From contig CBDUWQ010000084.1 of NCBI GenBank assembly GCA_965370965.1, positions 1 through 15,207 of the forward strand: a stretch of DNA of 15,207 nt, in the 5' to 3' direction. The notes under the pieces were generated by a model. It ran no database searches and had not been told where the DNA came from. It saw only the letters and a list, made by a program, of their open reading frames with translations. The translations under genes and the position numbers were made by a program. Of this stretch, positions 7,587-15,207 are shown piece by piece. This stretch comes from GH45 sp965370965. GTDB lineage: Bacteria > Bacteroidota > Bacteroidia > Bacteroidales > SZUA-534. Numbering within the stretch: the stretch's first letter is position 1; each line of letters begins with the position of its first letter.

Positions 7587-8789
7587 CTAATAGGTATTAA
7601 CCAAATCACCCAAATAGGCAACAAAAACATCTAATTTAGGAAGTAATTTTTTAATCTTAATAAGGTTATCCAGTTTAATTGTACCAATAACATAGTTGTT
7701 TTGTTCAGATGTATATCGCTCATGAATTTCCTCAAAGTCAAAATGGCTCAATTCAAGAGGGTTAGAGTAGCGCAAATATATATTCAAAATATGTTTTGTG
7801 CTATATTTTGGTACCGAAAAATACTTCTGCTTTTTATACTCATATTTATAGTTATGCAAACGGGCAGTTATATCAGACAATACTGCCGAACCTGTTGGAT
7901 GCCCCCCTGCTCCTTTTCCAAACATAAATTGTTTATCGTATGCCTCGCCTTTAATAACCACACCGTTATATTCATCTTCAACACTATAAATATATTTATC
8001 GGGGGTAACCAAACGGGGTATTACATAAAGTGTTATCTCGTTTTTATTTATTTTAGTAACCTGTGCCACAAGTTTTATTTTGTATCCTTTTTCGCGGGCA
8101 TATTGTATATCAAAGTCAGATATGTTTGATATGCCACAGTTAAATATCTCATTGGGATTTACAACTGTTCCAAAACCATGAACAGCAAGTATTACCAGTT
8201 TGTATAAACTGTCTAAACCCTCAACGTCAAAAATGGGGTTGCTTTCGGCAAAACCTAAATCTTGTGCCATTTTTAATGCCGATTGATAATCCATTTTATC
8301 ATTAAAAATACGGGTAAGTATAAAATTTGACGAGCCGTTGAGAATTCCTGTAATTGATTCCAGCAAATCGTTATCATAATACTCCTCGAGACTTCTGATT
8401 ACGGGAATACTCCCACATGCCGATGCATCATATAAAAGAGCTGCATTATGCTCTTTTTGCAAAGCTATTAGCTCGGTTATATTTTCGGCAATCATTTTTT
8501 TATTGCCCGAAACTACCGATTTACCTCCCATAAGAGCCTTTTTTACAATGTTATAAGCCTCAATATCATCATCAATTAACTCTACAATAAGGTTTATCTC
8601 ATTATCGTTTAGCAAATCATCAACCTCGGTTGTAAATAAATCTGCATTTAATTTTCTTTTCTTTTTTGGATTTTTTATACAAATACGCTTTATTTCGGCT
8701 CTTGCATTGGGCGATTTCTCAAGTACCTCATATAACCCTTCTCCAACCGTGCCAAATCCTATCAATCCTATTTTTATCTGTTTATTCAT
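7587..8789 (-). CDS. hom: Homoserine dehydrogenase
   Basis: It reduces aspartate semialdehyde to homoserine with NAD(P)H, the branch point to threonine and methionine. The chosen start is ATG 8789 (400 residues), because it places the Rossmann motif GLIGFGTVGEG right at the N-terminus; the frame extends 13 codons further without a conserved part. Family residues are visible: SGNKK (Lys97), GILNGSSNFILTR (the family usually has GTxNYIL), Glu182, and DVEGLDSLYK with Asp193 and Lys197, matching the catalytic Glu/Asp/Lys pattern of the yeast enzyme, then GKGAGGHPTGSAVLSDI. The roughly 85 C-terminal residues have a beta-alpha-beta-alpha-beta pattern like a degenerate ACT domain. It is a stand-alone enzyme, not fused to aspartokinase. 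The context points to methionine supply. Confidence 0.93.
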   Translation of the reverse strand: MNKQIKIGLIGFGTVGEGLYEVLEKSPNARAEIKRICIKNPKKKRKLNADLFTTEVDDLLNDNEINLIVELIDDDIEAYNIVKKALMGGKSVVSGNKKMIAENITELIALQKEHNAALLYDASACGSIPVIRSLEEYYDNDLLESITGILNGSSNFILTRIFNDKMDYQSALKMAQDLGFAESNPIFDVEGLDSLYKLVILAVHGFGTVVNPNEIFNCGISNISDFDIQYAREKGYKIKLVAQVTKINKNEITLYVIPRLVTPDKYIYSVEDEYNGVVIKGEAYDKQFMFGKGAGGHPTGSAVLSDITARLHNYKYEYKKQKYFSVPKYSTKHILNIYLRYSNPLELSHFDFEEIHERYTSEQNNYVIGTIKLDNLIKIKKLLPKLDVFVAYLGDLVNTY

Positions 8790-8828
8790 CTGTTTATAAT
8801 TTATTTTCAATTGCCAAACCCGTCTCAA

Positions 8829-8915
8829 GGTAAACCTGACTAATTCGGGCAGGTGGAACTTACCATGATTTTATAATCATCCCTGTGTGTGAGTTTAATA
8901 ATTCTAAAATCATGG
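8829..8915 (-). repeat. Overlapping hairpins in the metX-hom spacer
   Basis: Two structures compete. CCATGATTTTA (8863-8873) is perfectly inverted as TAAAATCATGG (8905-8915), an 11-bp stem with a 31-base loop. The same left arm also forms a local hairpin ATGATT-TTAT-AATCAT (8865-8880). A third stem pairs GGTAA/TTACC (8829-8833 with 8860-8864) and CCTG/CAGG (8835-8838 with 8850-8853). It uses the CC of 8863-8864 and so excludes the full long stem. The region is transcribed between metX and hom, and there is no T tract. It may be an mRNA switch, a stability element or a decayed insertion. Confidence 0.5.
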
Positions 8916-8929
8916 ACGTTTCATTTTAT

Positions 8930-10006
8930 TTAATTGTTAAGAAACTCATTATATATTTTATTCTGTTTTTCAAATTCAAGTAAAAAGCCATCGTGTCCAT
9001 AAAACGATTGCAATATTGATAGTTTGCTATTTGCAACATGCTTATGTATAAGTTGTTGATTTTCGGGCGTAAAAAGCAGGTCGGTATCAATAGAAATAAT
9101 AAGCGACTTTGCCTTTATTTTTGCCAATGCTTTTTCATATCCGCCTCGCCCGCGTCCAACATTATGCGAGTCGAGAGCTTTGGTTAAATAGTAGTATGAG
9201 TATGCATTAAACCTTTTCACAAGTTTATCTCCCTGATAGTCTTGGTACGATGCTGCTTTGTAACCATCTGTTTTGTCAATACTATCTTCGGCCTGTGTTT
9301 TATTGTAAGCATTTTGGTTTCGGTAACTTAACAGGGCAATGCTGCGTGCAGCCCTTAACCCCTTTTCTCCTCCGTTTAGCTTATCTTCAAAAAAAGTAGG
9401 GTCGGCTTCAATTGCAAGCCTTTGGCTCTCATCAAAAGCTGTAACCCACGGGGTGTTTACTGCATTGGTGGCAACAAAAATTGCGTGGTCAAACAAATCA
9501 GGATTAGAAATTGTCCACTCCAAAGCCTGATGCCCTCCAATAGAGCAGCCCAGAATAAGGTAAATACTATTGATACCCAAATATTTGCGTAATATTTCAT
9601 GTGCCTTTACTTGGTCACGCACCGTAATTTGCGGAAAACTGCGATAATAAGGTCTGTCAGTATTTGGTTTTATTGATAATGGCCCTGTACTACCATAACA
9701 AGAGCCCAGTATATTTGCGCAAATAATAAAATATTTATCAGGGTCAAAAAAATACCCTTCTCCAACCATTCCAGGCCACCAGTCAACGGGGTCAGAGTTG
9801 GCAGTAAATGCATGACACATCCACACAATATTGTTTTTTTCTTTATTCGGTTTTCCATAAGTGGTATATGCAATATCAATTTCGGGCAACAATTCACCAT
9901 TTTCCAATGTAAATTCCTTAGGGTAATTCAGGTATTTTAAATTTTTGCCCCCATTATGCGATAGGTACTCCTCTTTTATCAAACTTTTTTCTATGTTTGT
10001 TATCAT
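8930..10006 (-). CDS. metX: Homoserine O-acetyltransferase MetX
   Basis: It acylates homoserine with acetyl-CoA to O-acetylhomoserine, the substrate of MetY next door. It has the alpha/beta-hydrolase fold of the MetX family (not MetA). Motifs seen are CHAFTANSDP, DWWPGMVGEGYFFD, ANILGSCYGSTGP, the nucleophile elbow GCSIGG with Ser155, DTDLLFTP with the catalytic Asp (about 309) and YGHDGFLLE with His338. The elbow of family members is more often GGSMGG; the nucleophile and glycines needed are present. ATG 10006 gives 358 residues; a GTG eight codons earlier (10030) is the alternative. Acetyl rather than succinyl specificity is inferred from the adjacent acetylhomoserine-type MetY. The 253-bp gap to metY shows no promoter box or clear structure. 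Confidence 0.93.
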   Translation of the reverse strand: MITNIEKSLIKEEYLSHNGGKNLKYLNYPKEFTLENGELLPEIDIAYTTYGKPNKEKNNIVWMCHAFTANSDPVDWWPGMVGEGYFFDPDKYFIICANILGSCYGSTGPLSIKPNTDRPYYRSFPQITVRDQVKAHEILRKYLGINSIYLILGCSIGGHQALEWTISNPDLFDHAIFVATNAVNTPWVTAFDESQRLAIEADPTFFEDKLNGGEKGLRAARSIALLSYRNQNAYNKTQAEDSIDKTDGYKAASYQDYQGDKLVKRFNAYSYYYLTKALDSHNVGRGRGGYEKALAKIKAKSLIISIDTDLLFTPENQQLIHKHVANSKLSILQSFYGHDGFLLEFEKQNKIYNEFLNN

Positions 10007-10259
10007 TTTTACTTTTTTACAAAATTCCACTTATTCCAAATATTTACAAATTATAAAGCAAAACACCCAATATAAACCATTTCTATTTTCCTTTTTCTTC
10101 GTTAAAAATTATTTCAATAAACATAGCTATTCAAAGAATTTTCGCCTTGATAAAGAAATAATATACTTTAATTTATTTATCGGGCATTTTGTATCACAAT
10201 TGGTATAACAGGTTATTAGCAAAGGGATGGCTTTAAACAAAATATGAAATAGCTTTTAT

Positions 10260-11534
10260 TTAAAGTGCCTGATTAAAATCGTCAATTATATCATCAATAT
10301 GCTCAATACCAACCGATACCCTTATTAAATTTGGAGTAATATTAATATCAAGCAGTTGTTTTTCGTTTAATTGACGATGTGTCATACTTGCCGGATGCAC
10401 AACCCCTGTACGAATATCACCAACGTGTACCACAAGTTTGGCCAATTGTAGTTTATTGATAAATTTTTTAGCATCGTTAAAACCCCCTTTATAACCAAAA
10501 GCCAAAACACCGCTTGCACCGTTGGGTAGATATTTTTTTCCTAACTCATAATATGGGCTTGATTTAAGCCCCGGATATTTAACCCACTCAACATTCGAAT
10601 TTTTCTCAAGCCATTGAGCCAATTTTAACGTATTATAACTGTGCCGCTCCATGCGCAAAGCCAGGGTTTGGCAACCGTGATAAGTTAAAAATGCATTAAA
10701 AGGCGATAAGCATGGACCCAAATCGCGCAACAGTTGTGTGCGAGCTTTTACCACAAACGGGTTCTCTTTAAAATCAATAGCATAGCGAACTCCATGGTAA
10801 CTTTCATCGGGTATGGTAAAATCTGCGAATTTGCCGTTTTCCCAATTAAAATTACCACCATCAATAATCACACCGCCTAAACTTGTGGCATGTCCGTCAA
10901 TAAATTTTGTGGTGCTGTGTATAATAATATTTGCACCATGTTTAAACGGTTGACAAAGTATGGGTGTAGGAAATGTATTGTCGATAACCAACGGTAAATT
11001 GTTGTTTATTGCAAAAGCTGAGAATTTATCAAAATCAAGAACTTCCATTCCGGGATTTGTTACACTTTCGGCAAATATTAGTTTGGTATTGGGCTGTATA
11101 GCTTTTTGCAATTCTCCTATTGGGGCATCTTGATTAACAAAAGTACATGTAATCCCATATTTTTTTAGGGTTGTAGAAAACAGGTTTATTGTTCCGCCAT
11201 ATAACGATTTGGCTGCCACAAAATGGTCGCCCGCAATACATAAGTTTAAAACAGCAAGCGTAACAGCAGCATGACCTGACGATAGTGCCAAAGCACCTGT
11301 TCCACCTTCAAGCGCATTAATTTTCTCTTCAAGTTGGCTTACCGTTGGGTTGCTTATGCGTGAATAAATATGTGCTGTGTCCTTTAAGTCAAAAACATCG
11401 CCAATTTGCTCGGCAGTATCAAATTTATAGGTTGTACTTTGAATGATTCCGGGCACCCGAGGTTCGGTATTTTTGGGTTCGTAACCTGATTGTACGGCAC
11501 GGGTTGCAATGTGTAATTTTTTGTTATTTTCCAT
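10260..11534 (-). CDS. metY: O-acetylhomoserine sulfhydrylase MetY
   Basis: This PLP enzyme replaces the acetyl group of O-acetylhomoserine with sulfide to give homocysteine directly, bypassing cystathionine. The 424-residue length and the long insertion after the PLP lysine (containing PDESYHGVRYA) are typical of MetY rather than of the shorter MetB/MetC proteins. Visible residues are YSRISNPT (Tyr57, Arg59), SSGHAA, the VIDNTF strand with Asp185, and HSTTKF with the Schiff-base Lys210, followed by GHATSLGG. Near the C-terminus GIEHIDDIIDDF is the standard ending. ATG 11534 is the first gene behind the SAM riboswitch, so it should be the gene most directly repressed by SAM. Confidence 0.95.
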   Translation of the reverse strand: MENNKKLHIATRAVQSGYEPKNTEPRVPGIIQSTTYKFDTAEQIGDVFDLKDTAHIYSRISNPTVSQLEEKINALEGGTGALALSSGHAAVTLAVLNLCIAGDHFVAAKSLYGGTINLFSTTLKKYGITCTFVNQDAPIGELQKAIQPNTKLIFAESVTNPGMEVLDFDKFSAFAINNNLPLVIDNTFPTPILCQPFKHGANIIIHSTTKFIDGHATSLGGVIIDGGNFNWENGKFADFTIPDESYHGVRYAIDFKENPFVVKARTQLLRDLGPCLSPFNAFLTYHGCQTLALRMERHSYNTLKLAQWLEKNSNVEWVKYPGLKSSPYYELGKKYLPNGASGVLAFGYKGGFNDAKKFINKLQLAKLVVHVGDIRTGVVHPASMTHRQLNEKQLLDINITPNLIRVSVGIEHIDDIIDDFNQAL

Positions 11535-11543
11535 TTTTGTTTA

Positions 11544-11657
11544 GTTATAATTACCTGTCAGGAATATCCAAAACAAGATAGGTGTTAGCACCTTTCCTTT
11601 TGGGGGGAAGGTTGCTAGAGCTTCATCGAGCCTAATCTCTCTGCTCTTCTATATAAC
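11544..11657 (-). promoter_or_regulatory. SAM-I-type riboswitch
   Basis: The minus strand carries the core strings of the SAM-I aptamer in order: GATGAAGCTCTAGCAACC (11627-11610, kink-turn and P2 closing side), a P3 hairpin ACCTTCC/GGAAAGGT, then GGTGCTAACACC (11592-11581). P1 can be formed by GTTATA (11657-11652) with TATAAC (11549-11544). P4 is less clear; ACCT/AGGT or CTTGT/ACAGG pairings are possible. A TTAG in the P2 loop can pair with CTAA after P3, as in the family pseudoknot. P1 ends nine bases before the metY ATG. No terminator hairpin with a T tract fits in that space, so control is probably at translation initiation. Confidence 0.9.
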
Positions 11658-11689
11658 ATCAGTCTTAAAAAGATCGTGTGTTGAGGGTA

Positions 11690-11697
11690 CAAATATA
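11690..11697 (-). promoter_or_regulatory. -7 box of the methionine locus promoter
   Basis: On the minus strand TATATTTG matches the Bacteroidota consensus TAnnTTTG exactly. It lies about 33 bases before the first riboswitch helix, so the transcript start would precede the aptamer. The -33 element is weak: a T-rich tract lies at the proper distance without a clear TTTG. Its position directly ahead of the aptamer is the main support. Confidence 0.6.
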
Positions 11698-11762
11698 GAA
11701 TGTTAATTTTAATTAAAAAAAGTTTATTGTTTAAAATTTAGAATGCTACTCTCCTGCAAGAA

Positions 11763-11958
11763 TGGGTGTACAACAAATTTCCCCCATCGCCTTTCAGACA
11801 CTTTACTCACAATCATTTAAATATTAAAGGTGTTCGTGAACTTCGTTTCCCAAGGAGAAGACTAATTCCAAGACAGCAATAAAAGTCCTCCCTTTAGGGA
11901 GGTGTCCGAAGCACAGAGGGAGAATCTAAAAGTAAAAGGGAAATTTGTCGTACACCCA
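11763..11958. mobile_element. MITE-like element, 196 bp, with terminal inverted repeats and target duplication
   Basis: The ends are 21-bp inverted repeats (11763-11783 and 11938-11958) differing at one base; the end sequence begins TGGGTGTAC and finishes with ACAAATTTCCC. Directly outside both ends stands CAAGAA (11757-11762 and 11959-11964), as expected for a 6-bp target duplication. No transposase is encoded. The inside contains a perfect hairpin CCTCCCT-TT-AGGGAGG (11887-11902). Next to it is a stretch which, read on the minus strand, resembles the widespread repeats of the CTCCCTCTGTG type. It sits between the divergent riboswitch promoter and the sensor kinase. I cannot name the parent insertion-sequence family. 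Confidence 0.7.
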
Positions 11959-12035
11959 CAAGAATTGCAAACACGTTTCCCATTTTTTCTCTTATTTTTA
12001 TTACCTTGTAAATTACAAACTTTTTATTTTAGCAT

Positions 12036-14150
12036 ATGTTAAAAACAGCCCTCAAAACATGCATTTCCTTATTTTTTGCTTTTTCTATTTCAGCAAATGC
12101 AAATTGCATGGATGAGAGTAAAATAAATATATCAGACACAACATATTTACTTAACCTTTTAACGCAGAACACCGACAATTCACCTTTTTCAATTAACAAA
12201 AATAAATACAAGTCAATAATAAATAACTCATTGGCTGCACACGATACATTACAATTGGCAGAGGCTTATTATAGGTTAGCATCAATTCAACAATTGCAAG
12301 GAGATAACAATGCTGCACTTATTAATATGAACAAGGCTTATGTGCTATTTTCAAAAACTGATAATAAATTGGGTATTGCCAATTGTTTAAATCATTTTGG
12401 CTCGCTTTATAGATATAGTGGCGAATATGAGAAAGCAATAAAACACCATGCCCATGCCTTAAATTTGTTTAATATATTAAACGATACAACAGGTAAAATA
12501 TTAGGGCTTAACAATATGGGCATTGTGTATAGAAATCTTAAAAACTACACAAAAGCAAAAGATTATTATTTTAAAGCAGTTGAGTTAGGTTATAAAACTA
12601 ACAACAACCTGCTATCAACAGTTTATAATTCTATGGGCTCATTCTTTTGGTATCAGCATAATAACGATTCGGCACTATATTACTATCGCAAAGCCCTTGC
12701 TTTTAAACCAACAAACCTTCAGCTTAAAGAGAGGCATTGTGCTGTATTAAATAATATAGGCAATGTATTTAGAACCATGGGAGAATTAGACAGCTCAATA
12801 TACTATTACAGATTATCGTTAATACAAAGTAGCCGGCATGGTCTTAATAGTTTAACTTCCATTACTTTAAAAAATATTGGTAAAAGCTGCAAACTTAAAG
12901 GCAATTTAGGTATTGCAAAAACATATTTTAACAGTAGCTTGCAATTAGCAAAAAAATCGAACCTTGTTAAGGTAATTATAGAAATCTATTTAATGCAGTC
13001 CGAAATATATCAAGAGCAGGATAATTATAAATTTAGCCTTGAGAAGTATAAAAAATATTCTCAATTAAAAGATTCTATAATATCAGACGAACAACTTGGC
13101 AGGATAACAGAAATGGAAGTAAAATATGCAATTCAGCAAATGGAAAAGGAAAAAGTAGTATTAAGGAATAATATTATTGAAAAAGATTTGCGAATTAAAG
13201 AAAACAGAAACTATATTAATAGGTTTATTTTTATTACAGTTTTGCTTATTGTAGTTACAGCTTTTTTCTATTTAAGATATTTAACAAATAAAAAACTGAA
13301 AAAAAAACTGCTTTTAATAAATGAAGAACTTGAAGAAAAGGTTTTATATCGAACGAAAAGCCTTAAACATGAAATTAAAGAACATAAACAAACAGAAAAA
13401 AAACTGCTTAAGTCAAAAATAAAAGCAGAAGAATCAGATAAACTCAAATCTGCATTCCTATATAATATTTCACATGAAATTCGTACACCAATGAATGCTA
13501 TTGTTGGCTTTTCTGATTTGTTAGGCATAGAGGCAGATAAAAACGGTATTCAAAAAAAATACATTGAATTTATTAAAAGCAATAGCAATAAACTTTTAAC
13601 ACTTATTGAGGATATTATTGATTTGGCAAAAATTGAGTCAACCCAAATTATATTAAAAATAATACCATTTAATGTTTATACGCTGCTTACCGAGCTTGAA
13701 ACAACATTTAGCATATTGGCTAACACAAAAGGGATTGCTTTAAAATTGGCAGTATCTGACAATAATAAACTATTGGCAATTAATACAGACCCAATTAGAT
13801 TAAACCAAATTCTATCAAACCTTTTAAGCAATGCTATAAAATTTACAAATTCAGGTTATGTTGAATATGGTTATAAAACAAATACAGAAGATAAAGTGGA
13901 GTTTTTTGTAAAAGATACCGGAATAGGAATACCAAAGGAAGCCAATGAGTTTATTTTTGAGAGATTCAGGCGTATTGAAGATTCTCAAAAAAAAATATAT
14001 GGCGGAACAGGTCTTGGTCTCTCAATTTGTAAAAAATTGGTAGAATTGTTAAATGGAAAAATTTGGCTTGAGTCAGAACTAAATAAAGGCTCTACATTTT
14101 ATTTTACATTGCCGTTTAGTAAACCCAAAATTAATAAAAAAGCTGTATAA
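12036..14150 (+). CDS. TPR-containing membrane sensor histidine kinase
   Basis: The protein has 704 residues. A signal peptide (about 1-22) is followed by about seven tetratricopeptide repeats (about 72-350), visible as repeated NNMGIVYR / NNIGNVFR and YYYRKAL-type helices. Next come a charged coiled-coil stretch, one membrane segment (about 397-416), a second coiled coil (about 420-470) and the kinase core. HisKA contains SHEIRTPMNAIVGFSDLL with phospho-acceptor His480. The HATPase has the N box (Asn595/Asn599), DTGIGIP (Asp627) and GGTGLGL (from 656). No receiver domain follows and no response regulator is in the window, so its partner is unknown. The TPRs would lie in the periplasm and sense a protein or peptide signal. 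A weak TACCTTG lies 28 bases before the ATG; I see no better promoter. Confidence 0.95.
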   Translation: MLKTALKTCISLFFAFSISANANCMDESKINISDTTYLLNLLTQNTDNSPFSINKNKYKSIINNSLAAHDTLQLAEAYYRLASIQQLQGDNNAALINMNKAYVLFSKTDNKLGIANCLNHFGSLYRYSGEYEKAIKHHAHALNLFNILNDTTGKILGLNNMGIVYRNLKNYTKAKDYYFKAVELGYKTNNNLLSTVYNSMGSFFWYQHNNDSALYYYRKALAFKPTNLQLKERHCAVLNNIGNVFRTMGELDSSIYYYRLSLIQSSRHGLNSLTSITLKNIGKSCKLKGNLGIAKTYFNSSLQLAKKSNLVKVIIEIYLMQSEIYQEQDNYKFSLEKYKKYSQLKDSIISDEQLGRITEMEVKYAIQQMEKEKVVLRNNIIEKDLRIKENRNYINRFIFITVLLIVVTAFFYLRYLTNKKLKKKLLLINEELEEKVLYRTKSLKHEIKEHKQTEKKLLKSKIKAEESDKLKSAFLYNISHEIRTPMNAIVGFSDLLGIEADKNGIQKKYIEFIKSNSNKLLTLIEDIIDLAKIESTQIILKIIPFNVYTLLTELETTFSILANTKGIALKLAVSDNNKLLAINTDPIRLNQILSNLLSNAIKFTNSGYVEYGYKTNTEDKVEFFVKDTGIGIPKEANEFIFERFRRIEDSQKKIYGGTGLGLSICKKLVELLNGKIWLESELNKGSTFYFTLPFSKPKINKKAV

Positions 14151-14261
14151 TAATTTTATATCGAAATTAGGTTATTGCAATAATCAATTTTTTTTCATTT
14201 TTTTTCTTTATTATAAAATATTGTGGTTTAATAAACGTATTTTGGTTATTGGAAAATAATT

Positions 14262-14291
14262 TTTCAAAACATTCTGAAAAATGTTATTTTT
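14262..14291 (+). promoter_or_regulatory. Candidate promoter for the MORN-like protein gene
   Basis: TATTTTTG at 14284-14291 matches TAnnTTTG, with TTTC at 14262-14265 as an imperfect -33 element after an 18-base spacer. Transcription would begin near 14297. That lies downstream of the upstream in-frame ATG at 14281 and just before the ATG at 14308, supporting the later start. Confidence 0.4.
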
Positions 14292-14307
14292 GATAAAAAA
14301 ACCTCCA

Positions 14308-15150
14308 ATGGTTAAATATTTTTTAATAATAGTGGTGTTTTTAATTTCGTACAATGGTTATTCTCAATCGTCGGACACGTATGAGGGTAAAACCGTAAAT
14401 GTGCGCAATGCTGAAAACAAAAAACAAGGTGTTTGGGTAAAACTAAGCAAAACCGGCAAACTCGAAGAAAAAGGGAAGTACATTGATAATAAAAAAGAGG
14501 GATTATGGATGGGTTACTATCCTTCAGCAAAAATTAAACACGAAATAACATATAAAAGGAATAGACCCGACGGACCTGCAAAATTTTATTATGAAGATGG
14601 AAAAATATCAGAACAAGGCATCTGGAAAATTAACAAATGGGTGGGCGAGTATAAATACTATCACGAAAATGGCAGCTTGGCTTACGATTGGAAATATAAC
14701 GAAACGGGGCGTCGCACAGGCGAACAAAAATATTACTACAACGACGGCTCATTAATGATTAAAGGTGATTGGACAGATGGAAAGAAAAAAGACGTACTTA
14801 CCGAATACTACCGAGATGGCAGCATAAAATCAGAGATAAATTTTAACGAAGGCAAAGTAATAGTTTCTTCAATAAAAGAGTACGAAATAGCTGAAAAACC
14901 GGCTGAACGCCATACTGCTCCAAAAATACAAAAAGTTGAAACGGTTAAAAATAAATCTAACGGTTTGGGAGCTTTTTCGCAAACAGGCTACTATAAAACC
15001 TATAACGAATTTAAAAAACTTGACCGCGAGGGCGATTTTGTAAATGGTAAACTTATGGAGGGGAAAAGATTTTTTTATGATGATAATGGAAATCTTATCC
15101 GCACATTAATTTACAAAGGAGGCAAAGCAGTCGAATCTATTGAAAATTAA
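14308..15150 (+). CDS. Secreted MORN / YwqK-type repeat protein
   Basis: The start at ATG 14308 (280 residues) gives a clean signal peptide, MVKYFLIIVVFLISYNGYSQ. The in-frame ATG at 14281 would add nine residues in front of it and lies in a promoter-like box. The body is a chain of short repeats of the type G-x-x-x-x-Y-Y-x-x-G-x-(I/L), for example AKFYYEDGKI, YKYYHENGSL, QKYYYNDGSL and TEYYRDGSI, each followed by a K/N-G-K-x-x-G turn. This is the MORN_2 pattern of proteins often labelled YwqK-family antitoxin, a label not shown to apply here since no toxin is nearby. A lower-complexity linker (about 190-215) separates a final repeat pair (KRFFYDDNGNLI). It is probably periplasmic or surface-exposed. 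Confidence 0.85.
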   Translation: MVKYFLIIVVFLISYNGYSQSSDTYEGKTVNVRNAENKKQGVWVKLSKTGKLEEKGKYIDNKKEGLWMGYYPSAKIKHEITYKRNRPDGPAKFYYEDGKISEQGIWKINKWVGEYKYYHENGSLAYDWKYNETGRRTGEQKYYYNDGSLMIKGDWTDGKKKDVLTEYYRDGSIKSEINFNEGKVIVSSIKEYEIAEKPAERHTAPKIQKVETVKNKSNGLGAFSQTGYYKTYNEFKKLDREGDFVNGKLMEGKRFFYDDNGNLIRTLIYKGGKAVESIEN

Positions 15151-15165
15151 AGCTTAGCCTGAATT

Positions 15166-15207
15166 ATGCAAGAATTCATCACAACTTCAATTAATACTCT
15201 GATTATC
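15166..15207 (+). CDS. Start of a further gene (partial, runs off the right edge)
   Basis: An ATG 15 bases after the preceding stop opens a frame that stays open to the end of the window, reading MQEFITTSINTLII. The hydrophobic turn at the end could be the start of a membrane segment. The short distance to the MORN-like gene suggests co-transcription. Fourteen codons are too few to name it or to exclude chance. Confidence 0.35.
   Translation, partial: MQEFITTSINTLII

Noticed and set aside
14172..14194. TTATTGCAATAA palindrome followed by a T run after the histidine kinase
   Set aside because: The stem would be only about four weak pairs around a minimal loop, so it is not convincing as a terminator, although termination may occur in this T-rich stretch.
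14308..15150. Antitoxin of a toxin-antitoxin pair, as the YwqK label would suggest
   Set aside because: The protein has a signal peptide, and no candidate toxin lies beside it in the window; the label follows the repeat family, not function.

Overview
The window is from an AT-rich member of the Bacteroidota. Three things point there: start regions without Shine-Dalgarno sequences, several boxes matching the Bacteroidota -7 promoter consensus TAnnTTTG, and gene content typical of the phylum (a TPR histidine kinase, a YwqK/MORN-like secreted protein, a SAM riboswitch ahead of an O-acetylhomoserine pathway). I cannot name the genus.

Layout. Positions 1-131 hold the 3' end of a plus-strand gene, followed by a strong hairpin (168-207). 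Positions 208-798 are non-coding but contain a REPIN-like double palindrome. From 799 to 11700 nearly everything lies on the minus strand and forms a methionine locus. Read in the direction of transcription it is: promoter, SAM riboswitch, metY, metX, hom, a foreign-looking three-gene cassette, metH, metF. Together hom, metX, metY, metH and metF take aspartate semialdehyde to methionine. Hom makes homoserine, MetX acetylates it, MetY puts sulfide on it to give homocysteine, MetF supplies methyl-THF and cobalamin-dependent MetH methylates homocysteine. The riboswitch P1 helix closes a few bases before the metY start, which suggests translational feedback by SAM.

The cassette (about 5797-7446) interrupts the pathway between hom and metH. 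It is visibly more AT-rich than its neighbours. It encodes a TIGR04255-like protein and two unrecognised proteins in a tightly coupled row (1-bp gap, then an ATGA overlap), and has a candidate promoter of its own. metH has its own candidate promoter just after it. This is the most likely site of undescribed biology here.

On the far side of the riboswitch promoter lies a 196-bp MITE-like element (11763-11958) with 21-bp terminal inverted repeats and a 6-bp direct repeat on both sides. The plus strand then carries a periplasmic-TPR hybrid sensor histidine kinase without a receiver domain (12036-14150), a secreted MORN/YwqK-type repeat protein (14308-15150) and the first codons of another gene running off the end. 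The metH-metF gap holds a tandem duplication of a hairpin repeat. The metX-hom gap holds overlapping, mutually exclusive hairpins.
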